Positions 49,747 to 57,138 of a stretch of 64,000 nucleotides of DNA are shown one piece after another. The notes beneath the pieces were generated by a model that saw nothing but the letters and a program-made list of their open reading frames with translations, was not told where the DNA came from and searched no databases. A program made the translations under genes and the position numbers. This DNA is from Plesiocystis pacifica SIR-1. GTDB lineage: Bacteria > Myxococcota_A > Polyangia > Nannocystales > Nannocystaceae. Within the stretch, counting starts at the first letter, position 1. Every line of letters starts with the position of its first letter. The stretch spans positions 18,304 to 82,303 of the forward strand of contig NZ_ABCS01000039.1 in the NCBI RefSeq assembly GCF_000170895.1, read 5' to 3'.

Positions 49747-50217
49747 ATGTTTGATCGAATCAAGAAATCCATCCTGGACGCTGCCCCCCGCGCCGAGGCC
49801 CACTGTGACGGCCCCTGCGGCATCTACGACCCCGCCGCGGCTCGCATCACCGGCGAGGCCGTCCGTTCGATGACCAAGAAGATCCTGGCGCTCACGCCCC
49901 CGGATCCCACCGACGCCGAGGCGGTCGCGCGCTACCACAACACCCTCAGCCGCTACGTGGCCATCAAGGAGGAGCAGGCCGAGCACACCAAGCGCGAGCT
50001 GCTGATCCTGTGGACCGACTACTTCAAGCCTCCGCACCTCGAGAAGAACCCCAACATCCACGAGCTGTTTTGGAAGGCGGCGAAGCTGTGCTCGGCCTGC
50101 AAGGTCGAGGTCAGCGCGCAGCACGCTGACGAGCTGATGGACGCCATCAAAGAGATCCACGACGTCTTCTGGGCCACCAAGGGCCGGGAGGTCGCCTGGG
50201 TCCTCGCTGGCGGATGA
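49747..50217 (+). CDS. sodN: Nickel superoxide dismutase
   Basis: This enzyme converts superoxide to hydrogen peroxide and oxygen at a mononuclear Ni site. The 156-residue precursor has an 18-residue propeptide ending RAEA, then the nickel hook HCDGPCGIYDP: His19, Cys20 and Cys24 become His1, Cys2 and Cys6 of the mature protein. The helical body (KKILALTPPDP, FWKAAKLCSACKVEV) is typical. The next gene encodes the processing protease, overlapping by ATGA. Confidence 0.97.
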   Translation: MFDRIKKSILDAAPRAEAHCDGPCGIYDPAAARITGEAVRSMTKKILALTPPDPTDAEAVARYHNTLSRYVAIKEEQAEHTKRELLILWTDYFKPPHLEKNPNIHELFWKAAKLCSACKVEVSAQHADELMDAIKEIHDVFWATKGREVAWVLAGG

Positions 50218-50600
50218 ACCCAGACCCGCGACGGCCCTCCTGTAGGGTCCTTGGCGCGGAGCTGTGGGCACTCCTTCGGGGGGCTCGCACGCTCCGCGTC
50301 GTGCATGGTGAGAGCATGGAGCCGACCCTCGTGGCCGGCGACGTGCTGTGGATCGACACGCAGGTCAGCGGTCTGCCCGAGCTCGGCTCCCTCGTGCTCA
50401 TCCAAGATCCCCAAGAGCCGACGCGCGACATGGTCAAGCGGGTCCGCTCTCACGGCGAGGCGAGCTTCTCCGTGAGCAGCGACGACCCGACCCAGGGCCG
50501 CGACAGTCGGCAGTTCGGCTCGCTGCGCCTGACCCACCTGCGCGGCCGCGTGGTCGGTGTGTGGTCGAGCGAGGGCCTCAAAATTCCAGGGTCGTCTTGA
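50214..50600 (+). CDS. sodX: Ni-SOD maturation protease (S26 family)
   Basis: This signal-peptidase-like enzyme removes the SodN propeptide to free the nickel-binding N-terminal histidine. In 128 residues it shows the catalytic Ser34 in HGESMEPTL and Lys75 in DMVKRV, the Ser-Lys dyad of S26 peptidases, with no membrane anchor. ATG 50214 overlaps the sodN stop. Its last 23 bases overlap the convergent TonB-receptor gene. Confidence 0.93.
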   Translation: MNPDPRRPSCRVLGAELWALLRGARTLRVVHGESMEPTLVAGDVLWIDTQVSGLPELGSLVLIQDPQEPTRDMVKRVRSHGEASFSVSSDDPTQGRDSRQFGSLRLTHLRGRVVGVWSSEGLKIPGSS

Positions 50601-52698
50601 AGTAGACGGCTCGACCGGGCCGCTGGACGCCGAAGTAGTCGAAGGCCGTGCGATCGGTGAGGTTTTGGACCTCGCCGGTGAAGCTCAGCGCGAAGCGGTC
50701 GCCGTAGATCAGGTAGGTCATGGACAGGCCGTGGAGCAGCTGCGCGTCCACGGTCTGCTTGAAGGCCACGAGCCCGACGCTCTCCCAGCCGCGGAAAAAC
50801 TCGTGCACGTAGCGGGAGGTCCAGGTGAAGGACAGCTGATCCCGCTGGGTGGCGAGGCTCGAGAACTGCAGGCGCGCGCTGCCGTTGGCGAACAGGTAAG
50901 GCCGGTTGGGGATCCGGTCACCCTCGAAGTCCCCGAACGCCCCCTCGCTCGAGACGTTGCGGAAGTCCTGGTAGGTGAGGTTGCCGTCGAGGGCGAGGTA
51001 GTCCCCCGGCGAGGTCCAGCCCGCGCCGGCCTCGACGCCCACGGAGCGGGCTTTGAACACGTTTTGATAGCTGAAGACCTGGTCGTTGCCGAGCAGCACG
51101 ATGAGCCGATCAGCCTCGCGCCAAAAGCCGTTGAGGTCGAGGCGCCAGCCGCCGGCTTTGGTGTCGGCCTTGTCGAGGCTCAGGCCGAGGTTGGCGTTGT
51201 GGCTGGTCTCGGGCTCGAGCTCGAGGTTGGCGACGATGCGCGTGCCGTTGCCAAAGATCTCGTCGGGCCGGGGCATGCGGGTCGCCCACTCGTAGGAGGC
51301 CTTGGCCCAGATCCACGGCGCGAAGCGGTAGCGCAGGGTGTCGCCGAAGCCGAAGCGGACCGTGTCGCGGTCGCGCTGGCGCGGGTCGCCGCCGGGCAGC
51401 TCCTCTTCGCTGCGCGCGAGCTGGACGTAGTTCTTGCCGAAGGCCACGTTCTCGAGGCGCTCGTCGAGGACCGTGAGGGTGTAGGCCAGGCCCGAGACCA
51501 CGGTGCTCAGGTCGCGCTGGAAGGTCAGCGGGTCCCGGGCCTCGGGGTCGTCGAGGGTCCGGTCCTCGCCGCCCCGGGTCACGAAGGTCGGCGCGACCGA
51601 GAGGCCGAAGCCGTGGGCGGCGAAGGGCTGCCACTCGACGTTGGCGCGCAGGTAGGCGGTGTGCTCCCAGATCGCCTGGTCGACGGGGCCGATGCCGATC
51701 TCGCCGGGCTGGGGGCGGTCGAGGATGCACTGGCCGAACCAGTCGTAGACGCACTCGCCCATGTCGCTAAAGTCGGTCTTGGCCCAGCTGTAGCCGGCGA
51801 CGGCGTCGAAGTCGACGTGGCGGGCGAAGGCCTTGCGGTACTCGAGGTTGGCCCCCGTCGTCAGGTGCTCGGTCTCGACCTCGCCGTAGGGCACGGTCAT
51901 CACGACGTTGTGCTGGATGTCCTTGCGGGCGTAGGTCCCGAAGCCGCGGACGATGAAGCGGTCGGCCCAGCGCACGTCCACGGCCCCGAGCTCGAGGCGG
52001 CCGCCGCCGGCGAGGTAGCCGTCGTGGAAGCGGTAGATCCGGGCCGGGCTGAGCTGGCCCTGCATGTCCGCGACCTCGACGTCGATGGGGTAGTCGTTGG
52101 CGGTCGTGTCGAAGAAGCCCGAGACCCGGGCGAACAGGCCGATGGGGTCGAGGCGGCTCTGCAGCGAGCCGGTCAGGCGGTGGGTCTGGAAGGAGCCGCC
52201 CTGGTAAGACACCGCGCCGTGGGTCCCCGGGCCGGGCGGACGGCTGGCCAGGTTGACCGCGCCGCCGAGGGCGTCGGAGCCGTAGCGGATCGGGACCACG
52301 CCGCGGTAGACGTCGACGCGGTCGACGAGGTTGACGGGCACGTTGGCGAGGCCGACCCCGGCGGGGAAGCCCGAGAAGCCGAGGGGGACGCCGTCGAGGA
52401 ACAGGCGGACCTGGTCGCCGGTGAGCCCGTTGAGCGACAAGCGCGTGCTCGAGCCCAGCCCGCCGCCGCGACGGATCGCCACGCCCTGGGAGCGCGCGAG
52501 CACCTCACCGAGGTCGGCGGCCTCGCGCTTGGCGGTCTCGGTGTCGATGACCTGGACGGCTTCGGCGGACTGGGCGAGGCGCTCGCCCTCGTCCTGGCGC
52601 TCGACGACGATCTCCTCGACGTCCTGGTCTTCGCGGGTGTCGGGGGCGTCGGTCGGGGGCGGCCCAAAGAGCGCGAGTGCGAGCGGGGCGACGAGCAT
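50578..52698 (-). CDS. TonB-dependent receptor
   Basis: This 706-residue outer-membrane receptor imports a metal complex or cofactor using TonB energy. A short signal is followed by a possible TonB box (DVEEIVVER), the plug domain (AEAVQVIDTETAKRE, LNGLTGDQVRLFLDGVP, GVVPIRYGSDALGGAVNLASR), and a 22-strand-type barrel ending VYFKTTLEF with terminal Phe. It is convergent with the Ni-SOD operon, so nickel uptake is an attractive guess, but cobalamin or siderophore cannot be excluded. Confidence 0.94.
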   Translation of the reverse strand: MLVAPLALALFGPPPTDAPDTREDQDVEEIVVERQDEGERLAQSAEAVQVIDTETAKREAADLGEVLARSQGVAIRRGGGLGSSTRLSLNGLTGDQVRLFLDGVPLGFSGFPAGVGLANVPVNLVDRVDVYRGVVPIRYGSDALGGAVNLASRPPGPGTHGAVSYQGGSFQTHRLTGSLQSRLDPIGLFARVSGFFDTTANDYPIDVEVADMQGQLSPARIYRFHDGYLAGGGRLELGAVDVRWADRFIVRGFGTYARKDIQHNVVMTVPYGEVETEHLTTGANLEYRKAFARHVDFDAVAGYSWAKTDFSDMGECVYDWFGQCILDRPQPGEIGIGPVDQAIWEHTAYLRANVEWQPFAAHGFGLSVAPTFVTRGGEDRTLDDPEARDPLTFQRDLSTVVSGLAYTLTVLDERLENVAFGKNYVQLARSEEELPGGDPRQRDRDTVRFGFGDTLRYRFAPWIWAKASYEWATRMPRPDEIFGNGTRIVANLELEPETSHNANLGLSLDKADTKAGGWRLDLNGFWREADRLIVLLGNDQVFSYQNVFKARSVGVEAGAGWTSPGDYLALDGNLTYQDFRNVSSEGAFGDFEGDRIPNRPYLFANGSARLQFSSLATQRDQLSFTWTSRYVHEFFRGWESVGLVAFKQTVDAQLLHGLSMTYLIYGDRFALSFTGEVQNLTDRTAFDYFGVQRPGRAVYFKTTLEF

Positions 52699-52825
52699 GG
52701 TCGAGCCCGGAGTCTCATGAACTTGACTTTAATTTTCAATTGGTGGCAGCGCGAGTTAGGTCTCAGTGACTCATAACGTTGTCACTCAGTGGGCGTTGAG
52801 ATCTGATTTCAACGGCGCGAAGCCC
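52699..52825. promoter_or_regulatory. Receptor promoter region with two palindromes
   Basis: The region upstream of the TonB receptor start (52698) contains an A+T-rich imperfect palindrome TTGACTTTAATTTTCAA at 52723-52739 and a perfect AGTGAC-N10-GTCACT at 52765-52786. Either may bind a metal-responsive repressor. The match to a Fur box is poor. Confidence 0.4.
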
Positions 52826-53440
52826 TCAGCCGTTGTCCTCGAAGTAGCAAAAGTCGATCAGGAAGGTCGCCGCGAGGGTCAGCGTGCGCAGCTGGGGCGT
52901 CATCGCCGGACCAAACTCGACGCCGAAGGTGTCGGCGTCGGTCATCGCCTCGCGCAGCAGGCCTCCCCACTGCTTGCTGATCTTCCCGACCTCGCTGCCC
53001 CCGGCCATGACCTTGAAGGTCCACGGGCGGAGCATGGGGCCGTGGAGCTGGGCGACCTCCTTGCCGCTCGCGTCGAGGATGGAAAAGCGCTTGGCGAGCA
53101 GGGACCAGCGCTGCTGGATCGCGCCCTGGGCGACGCCCTTGCCGTCGAACACGTCGAGACGGGCCAGGAACCATCGCCACGGACGGTCGAGCTCGAGCAC
53201 CGAGGCGCCGCGCGCGTCTCGGATTGAGATCTTGAAGGGGCGGGAGGACTTGAGGGCCGAGCGGACCAAAAAACCCATGACGCCGTCCTTCCCGGACTCG
53301 GCGGCGTAGAGCATGGTCCCGCCGGTGGGCGACTCGATGGCGTAGTTGTTGCGCGACTCGAGGTCGGTGAACATCTCCGTCAGCTCTTTCTTTTGGCGGA
53401 CGACGAGGGAGTCCGAGCGAATCACCGCGGGCAGGCTCAT
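52826..53440 (-). CDS. Scramblase/LURP-one-type protein
   Basis: This 204-residue protein has the 12-strand 'Tubby-like' pattern of the phospholipid scramblase family: NNYAIESPTGGTMLYAAES, then FKISIRDARGASVLELDRPWRW, FSILDASGKEVAQLHGP, TFKVMAGGSEVGKISKQWGG and a terminal hydrophobic strand LTLAATFLIDFCYFED. In bacteria the role is unknown; membrane-lipid contact is possible. TATCCT six bases upstream supports ATG 53440. The gene is monocistronic. Confidence 0.85.
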   Translation of the reverse strand: MSLPAVIRSDSLVVRQKKELTEMFTDLESRNNYAIESPTGGTMLYAAESGKDGVMGFLVRSALKSSRPFKISIRDARGASVLELDRPWRWFLARLDVFDGKGVAQGAIQQRWSLLAKRFSILDASGKEVAQLHGPMLRPWTFKVMAGGSEVGKISKQWGGLLREAMTDADTFGVEFGPAMTPQLRTLTLAATFLIDFCYFEDNG

Positions 53441-53446
53441 GGCCCG

Positions 53447-53452
53447 AGGATA
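53447..53452 (-). promoter_or_regulatory. TATCCT hexamer 6 nt before an ATG start
   Basis: On the minus strand TATCCT-CGGGCC-ATG (start 53440), another leaderless-type arrangement. Confidence 0.45.
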
Positions 53453-53530
53453 TCAGCGCGGGCGAGACCCTCGGGCGGCCCATCGACGCCGAGCACGGGC
53501 AGACGCCCCTGCGCACGAAAGCCCCCGAAG

Positions 53531-53640
53531 CCGAGGGCTCCGAGGGCTCCGAGGGCTGACAGGGCATCGCTCGGTAGGGCTCAGAGACTGTCAACGGATC
53601 CACGCCCCCGCTCGCGGGGGCGACCCGATGCCCTACCGAG
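53531..53640. repeat. Triple 9-bp repeat next to a nested inverted-repeat element
   Basis: CCGAGGGCT occurs three times in tandem (53531-53557). Then CTCGGTAGGGC (53570-53580) pairs with GCCCTACCGAG (53630-53640), GGGCATCG (53562-53569) with CGATGCCC (53626-53633), and GCCCCCG-N4-CGGGGGC folds inside (53604-53621). The two outer pairings compete with each other. No gene lies in 53441-53732. Confidence 0.6.
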
Positions 53641-53732
53641 AAAGGCAGCCGCCCACGGGTTCAACGCCAGCTGAGTCCGTGGACGACGCTTTCCTGGATC
53701 ATGGGTCCCGGCGCGGCCGGGGTGGGCGACTG

Positions 53733-54356
53733 CTAGAAGCCTTCGGCGAGCTCGAGGAGGATCTCGCCGAAGTAGGCCGGGCTGTTGTCGAAGGTCATCG
53801 GCTCCGGGGTCGCGCCGGTGTAGTCGATGCCCTCGAGGGGCACGAAGGTGCCGCCGTCCTCCATGTAGAGGTTGAGCCAGATGTAGTACTCGCCGGTCTG
53901 CAAGAAGGGCGTGATGACCAGCGGGTAGCGCTGGTTGGGGCTCAGATCCGGGGCGTCGATCTCGGCCAGGATGGCGTCAGGGGGGCCAGCCGGGGGGATG
54001 GTGGTGTAGAGCGCGACGGCGAGGGAGCGGGTCTCGCCCTCGAAGGTGCTCGGGATCAGGATGTCGCCGCACAGGGAGAACATCTCGTCGCAGATCGGGT
54101 CGTCCATGGCGCTGGGGCCCTCGAAGGGACCGTTCTCGCCGGTGGTCTCGGTGTCCTCGCCGTCCTCCGAGGTCTCGGCGTCCTCGCCGACGTCCTCGGC
54201 CTCGTCGCCGTCGTCCTCGGCCTCGTCGCCGGTGTCCGAGTCGCCGACCATGTCGTCTTGATCCTCGCTGGAGTCGCAGCCCAGGGGGCCGGCGAAGACC
54301 AGGCCGAGGGCTAGGCCGAAGCCGAGGATGGGGTGATGCTTGGTGTCGGTGATCAT
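53733..54356 (-). CDS. Lipoprotein with acidic spacer
   Basis: This 207-residue lipoprotein (Cys27, GPLGC) has a run of Glu/Asp/Gly to about residue 75 and then a small beta-rich domain (FEGETRSLAVALYTTIPPAG, GEYYIWLNLYMEDGG). Start ATG 54356 lies 10 bp after the stop of the preceding gene, so they form one operon. Function unknown. Confidence 0.75.
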   Translation of the reverse strand: MITDTKHHPILGFGLALGLVFAGPLGCDSSEDQDDMVGDSDTGDEAEDDGDEAEDVGEDAETSEDGEDTETTGENGPFEGPSAMDDPICDEMFSLCGDILIPSTFEGETRSLAVALYTTIPPAGPPDAILAEIDAPDLSPNQRYPLVITPFLQTGEYYIWLNLYMEDGGTFVPLEGIDYTGATPEPMTFDNSPAYFGEILLELAEGF

Positions 54357-54366
54357 GGCGCTGCGC

Positions 54367-55479
54367 TCAGTAGGTGAAGGTGCAGTTGAGGATGCGGCGG
54401 CCCATGAAGTCCGTGGAGCCGAACAGGCGGTAGGTGGTCCCGGGCACGAGCTCGGGGGCGTCGGCGGTCTCGGGCACGGCCTGGCGGGCGCCCTCGGGGA
54501 TCTCACCGATGGCGACGGCGCCGGACTCGATGGGCTCGGCCTCGGTGTTGACGTAGAGCGCCCACACCGTGCCCTCGGGGCGGTCGAGGCTCAGGGGGAA
54601 GCCGGGCGTGAGCGAGTCTTCCTCGAGGACGTAGATTTGGCGCAGGGCGTCGCCGTTCCACACGATCTTGCCGTCCTCGATGCCCTCGAAGGGCGAGATG
54701 CACTCGTTGGGCTCCTTGAACAGGCCACCGAACAGAGCGTCGAACTGCGCCTGGCCCTCGACCATGTCCTCCTCGCCGCCGCCCCGGCGCTCGAACTCGC
54801 GGGTGAAGAACTCCCGCATGCGCTCGGGGTCGGTGGTCGGGAACAGGGTCTCGGTGCGGTCGTAGCCGTGGTTGTCGGCGGGGTCGAGCTTGCCGAACCA
54901 CTTGTGGTCTTCGAACATGCCCGCGCCCATGGCCAGCTGCGCGTTGGTCATGGTGTCGGTCCACACCGCGGGCGCCGACACGTCGAAGCCCGAGGTGTTG
55001 CCGCTCTGGAGATCCGAGCCGTGGCAGCAGCCGCAGCCCGAGGCCTCGATCTGCTCCTCGACCCACTCGAGCTCGACGACGTACTCGGGGTCGTCGAGCA
55101 GCTCCATGGGCGACTCGTACTTGCGGGTCGGCTTGGCGAACCACGACGGGCCCTGGGTGAAGGGCGTCTCGCAGCTGAGCACGTCGTTGAACATCATGCC
55201 CTCGGGCACGGAGCCCGCGAACAGGTCCCACACGCACAGCTGCCCGTCTTCGAGGGTCGCGTCCGCTGGCAGGTCGGGGAAGTCCTCGGCCGGGAAGCAG
55301 ACCTTCTCCGGGTAGACGAAGGTGCCCCCGACGAGTCCGCCCTCTGGAGGAGGGATGTCATAGTCTGTCCAAGGATTGACCTCGGGATCGATGCTGTTGG
55401 GGTCCTCTACATCGTCGCCGCAAGCTGCGCCCGAGAGGCCGAGGGTCAGGACCGGGATGAGGATAATAACGCGTTTCAT
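54367..55479 (-). CDS. Lipoprotein with CxxCH heme-type motif
   Basis: This 370-residue lipoprotein (Cys20, GAAC) contains SGCGCCHGSDLQSGNTSGFDV: CGCCH fits a CxxCH heme c site. Paired cysteines elsewhere (KVCFPAEDF, QLCVWDLF, LSCETPF) may form disulfides. The C-terminal part FGSTDFMGRRILNCTFTY is beta-rich. It may be an electron-transfer or structural surface protein. First gene of a two-gene operon. Confidence 0.75.
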   Translation of the reverse strand: MKRVIILIPVLTLGLSGAACGDDVEDPNSIDPEVNPWTDYDIPPPEGGLVGGTFVYPEKVCFPAEDFPDLPADATLEDGQLCVWDLFAGSVPEGMMFNDVLSCETPFTQGPSWFAKPTRKYESPMELLDDPEYVVELEWVEEQIEASGCGCCHGSDLQSGNTSGFDVSAPAVWTDTMTNAQLAMGAGMFEDHKWFGKLDPADNHGYDRTETLFPTTDPERMREFFTREFERRGGGEEDMVEGQAQFDALFGGLFKEPNECISPFEGIEDGKIVWNGDALRQIYVLEEDSLTPGFPLSLDRPEGTVWALYVNTEAEPIESGAVAIGEIPEGARQAVPETADAPELVPGTTYRLFGSTDFMGRRILNCTFTY

Positions 55480-55504
55480 GCGATCTGAGCGCCTTTGATT
55501 GAGT

Positions 55505-55532
55505 GGTCTATCAGGTCAAAGATATTCGTCAA
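55505..55532 (-). promoter_or_regulatory. Candidate promoter of the CxxCH lipoprotein operon
   Basis: On the minus strand TTGACG (55527-55532) and TAGACC (55505-55510) are separated by 16 nt, about 25 nt upstream of ATG 55479. The surrounding 55480-55610 is relatively A+T-rich. Confidence 0.35.
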
Positions 55533-55725
55533 GGGGTGTGTGAGGCAACTCCCCAAAGGCGTGCAGGGCGCCGTGCGGGGATCTCGCATGGCAAGGTTTG
55601 TTTATAGATGTGCGGCTCTGTCGCACCACGAGTTGGGCCGCGCTGGCTCGTAGGCTCGATCCCCTCGCGGTCGCGCTCCTCGATAGCCTCGAGTGGAGCA
55701 GCGCGCTCGAAGATGAAGACCAAGC

Positions 55726-56130
55726 ATGCCAGCCCTAGCGAACAGCCTCACCTTTCCCCGGGCCCGTGCGGCCCTCATCGCGCTGGCCTGCCTCGGGCCG
55801 GCTTGCGACGAGGAGCCGGAGCCCGACCCCTACGCCGAGCGGGTCCGCGCAGACATCGAGGCGTGCCAGGCCGCGCTGCTCGAGCTCGCCCACTGCGGAC
55901 CCGAGCCGGAGTGCTTCCCGAACGTCAGCATGGACATCCCCTTCTCGCTCGAGGTGCTCGCGGGCTGCGCGATCTCGGCGTGCGCGGCGGAGAGCCCGGA
56001 GGAGGTGGATCAGTGCCGCTACGAGGTCGCGACGATCCCGGGGCCCACGTGCGCGGCCGCGCGGAGCTTGTGCGAGTTCGGGGACCTCGAGGACAGCTGG
56101 GCCGCGCTGGACGGGGCCGCGTCAGGGTGA
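55726..56130 (+). CDS. Cys-rich lipoprotein (134 aa)
   Basis: This 134-residue lipoprotein (signal to Cys27, GPAC) has an acidic start of the mature chain and regularly spaced cysteines (EACQAAL, AHCGPEPECFP, GCAISACAAE, DQCRYE, PTCAAARSLCEFGD), probably a disulfide-bonded helical module. Function unknown. Its 3' end overlaps the convergent gene by 9 bp. Confidence 0.72.
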   Translation: MPALANSLTFPRARAALIALACLGPACDEEPEPDPYAERVRADIEACQAALLELAHCGPEPECFPNVSMDIPFSLEVLAGCAISACAAESPEEVDQCRYEVATIPGPTCAAARSLCEFGDLEDSWAALDGAASG

Positions 56131-56997
56131 GCCCGCCGCGGCGAGCCGCCGTCGCCGGAGACCGAGCAGGGCCAAGAGCGCCAGGCCGCCCCAGAGAGGG
56201 GCCCCACGATCCCCGCCCCGGGTCACCGCACAACCTCGGACGTTCGGGTCGTCGAGGGGCTCCAGCTCGACGCGCTCGATCGCGCTCCAGCCCGAGAAGT
56301 TGCCGGCCAGGTCGACGGTCGCAAAGCGGACGTCCGCGCTCTCCCCGTAGTTGGCCTCGGGCCAGCTCGTCCGGCAGGTCTGGTTGCCGACGCTCACGTC
56401 GGTGGTCTCGTAGTCGATGTAGTCGATGGTCGAGGCGTCGGCGAGGGGCGCGGGCGCCTCGGCGTCGAGGTCGACGACGCCGTCGGCGTGCACGTCGATG
56501 ATCGTGAACAGGCCGTCGTGCTCGACGGCGTACTCGACGTAGTGGTCCGCGCCGCAGCTGCCCAGATCATCGTGGTGGAACTCCTCCCCGCGGGTCGCGA
56601 CGACGGGCGGGGGGGCGTCGGTGTCGGGCCCCTCGCCGACGGTGAAGCTGGTGGTCACGTCGAAGTAGAGCTCGGGGCAGTTGAGCTGGAAGGTGTAGCT
56701 GGCGTCGGCCTCCAGGGGGGCGAGGGGCGTGATCACGGCGCTGTTTTGGAAGGCCTGGTGGTCGTAGGGGACCTCGCCGTCGGGGCCGACGAGGGCGGGC
56801 AGGGGGACGTCGCCGCAGTACGCGGACCAGGACTCGAAGAAGAAGGCGCCGTTGAGGATCCAGACCTTGGTGTTGGTCGGCGCGACCGTGTCGGCGGGGT
56901 AGATGTTGATGATCTCGCTGCACGAGCAGGCTTGCGCGGCTCGGGGCGCGGCGAGGAGGGCCAGGGCGGCGAGGGGGAGCACGGCGACGCGACGCAT
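56122..56997 (-). CDS. Secreted protein with C-terminal sorting tail
   Basis: This 291-residue protein starts MRRVAVLPLAALALLAAP (ATG 56997; ATG 57015 also possible) with signal cleavage near AQACSC. The body holds beta-sandwich domains (VWILNGAFFFESW, TTSFTVGEGPDTDAPP). The end, GGDRGAPLWGGLALLALLGLRRRRLAAAGSP, is a Gly motif, a hydrophobic helix and an Arg cluster, the layout of MYXO-/GlyGly-CTERM sorting tails, although the usual Cys is absent. It is probably processed and displayed at the cell surface. Confidence 0.8.
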   Translation of the reverse strand: MRRVAVLPLAALALLAAPRAAQACSCSEIINIYPADTVAPTNTKVWILNGAFFFESWSAYCGDVPLPALVGPDGEVPYDHQAFQNSAVITPLAPLEADASYTFQLNCPELYFDVTTSFTVGEGPDTDAPPPVVATRGEEFHHDDLGSCGADHYVEYAVEHDGLFTIIDVHADGVVDLDAEAPAPLADASTIDYIDYETTDVSVGNQTCRTSWPEANYGESADVRFATVDLAGNFSGWSAIERVELEPLDDPNVRGCAVTRGGDRGAPLWGGLALLALLGLRRRRLAAAGSP

Positions 56998-57138
56998 ATC
57001 GATGGACCAGACCATGCACGCATGGTGCCAGGGGGACGCTCGGGCTGTCGCGCGGGTTTTTGAGCGGGTCTTCGAGCCTTGGCCGTCGCGGGGGCGCCAA
57101 CTTCGTTGTCGAGGCCGGCAGCGGCGTGGTCAGCCGGG

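Noticed and set aside
53671..53690. Fourth copy of the hairpin-headed repeat (CTGAGTCCGTGGACG)
   Set aside because: Only the first 15 bases resemble the element's end; the conserved tail and the hairpin are absent.
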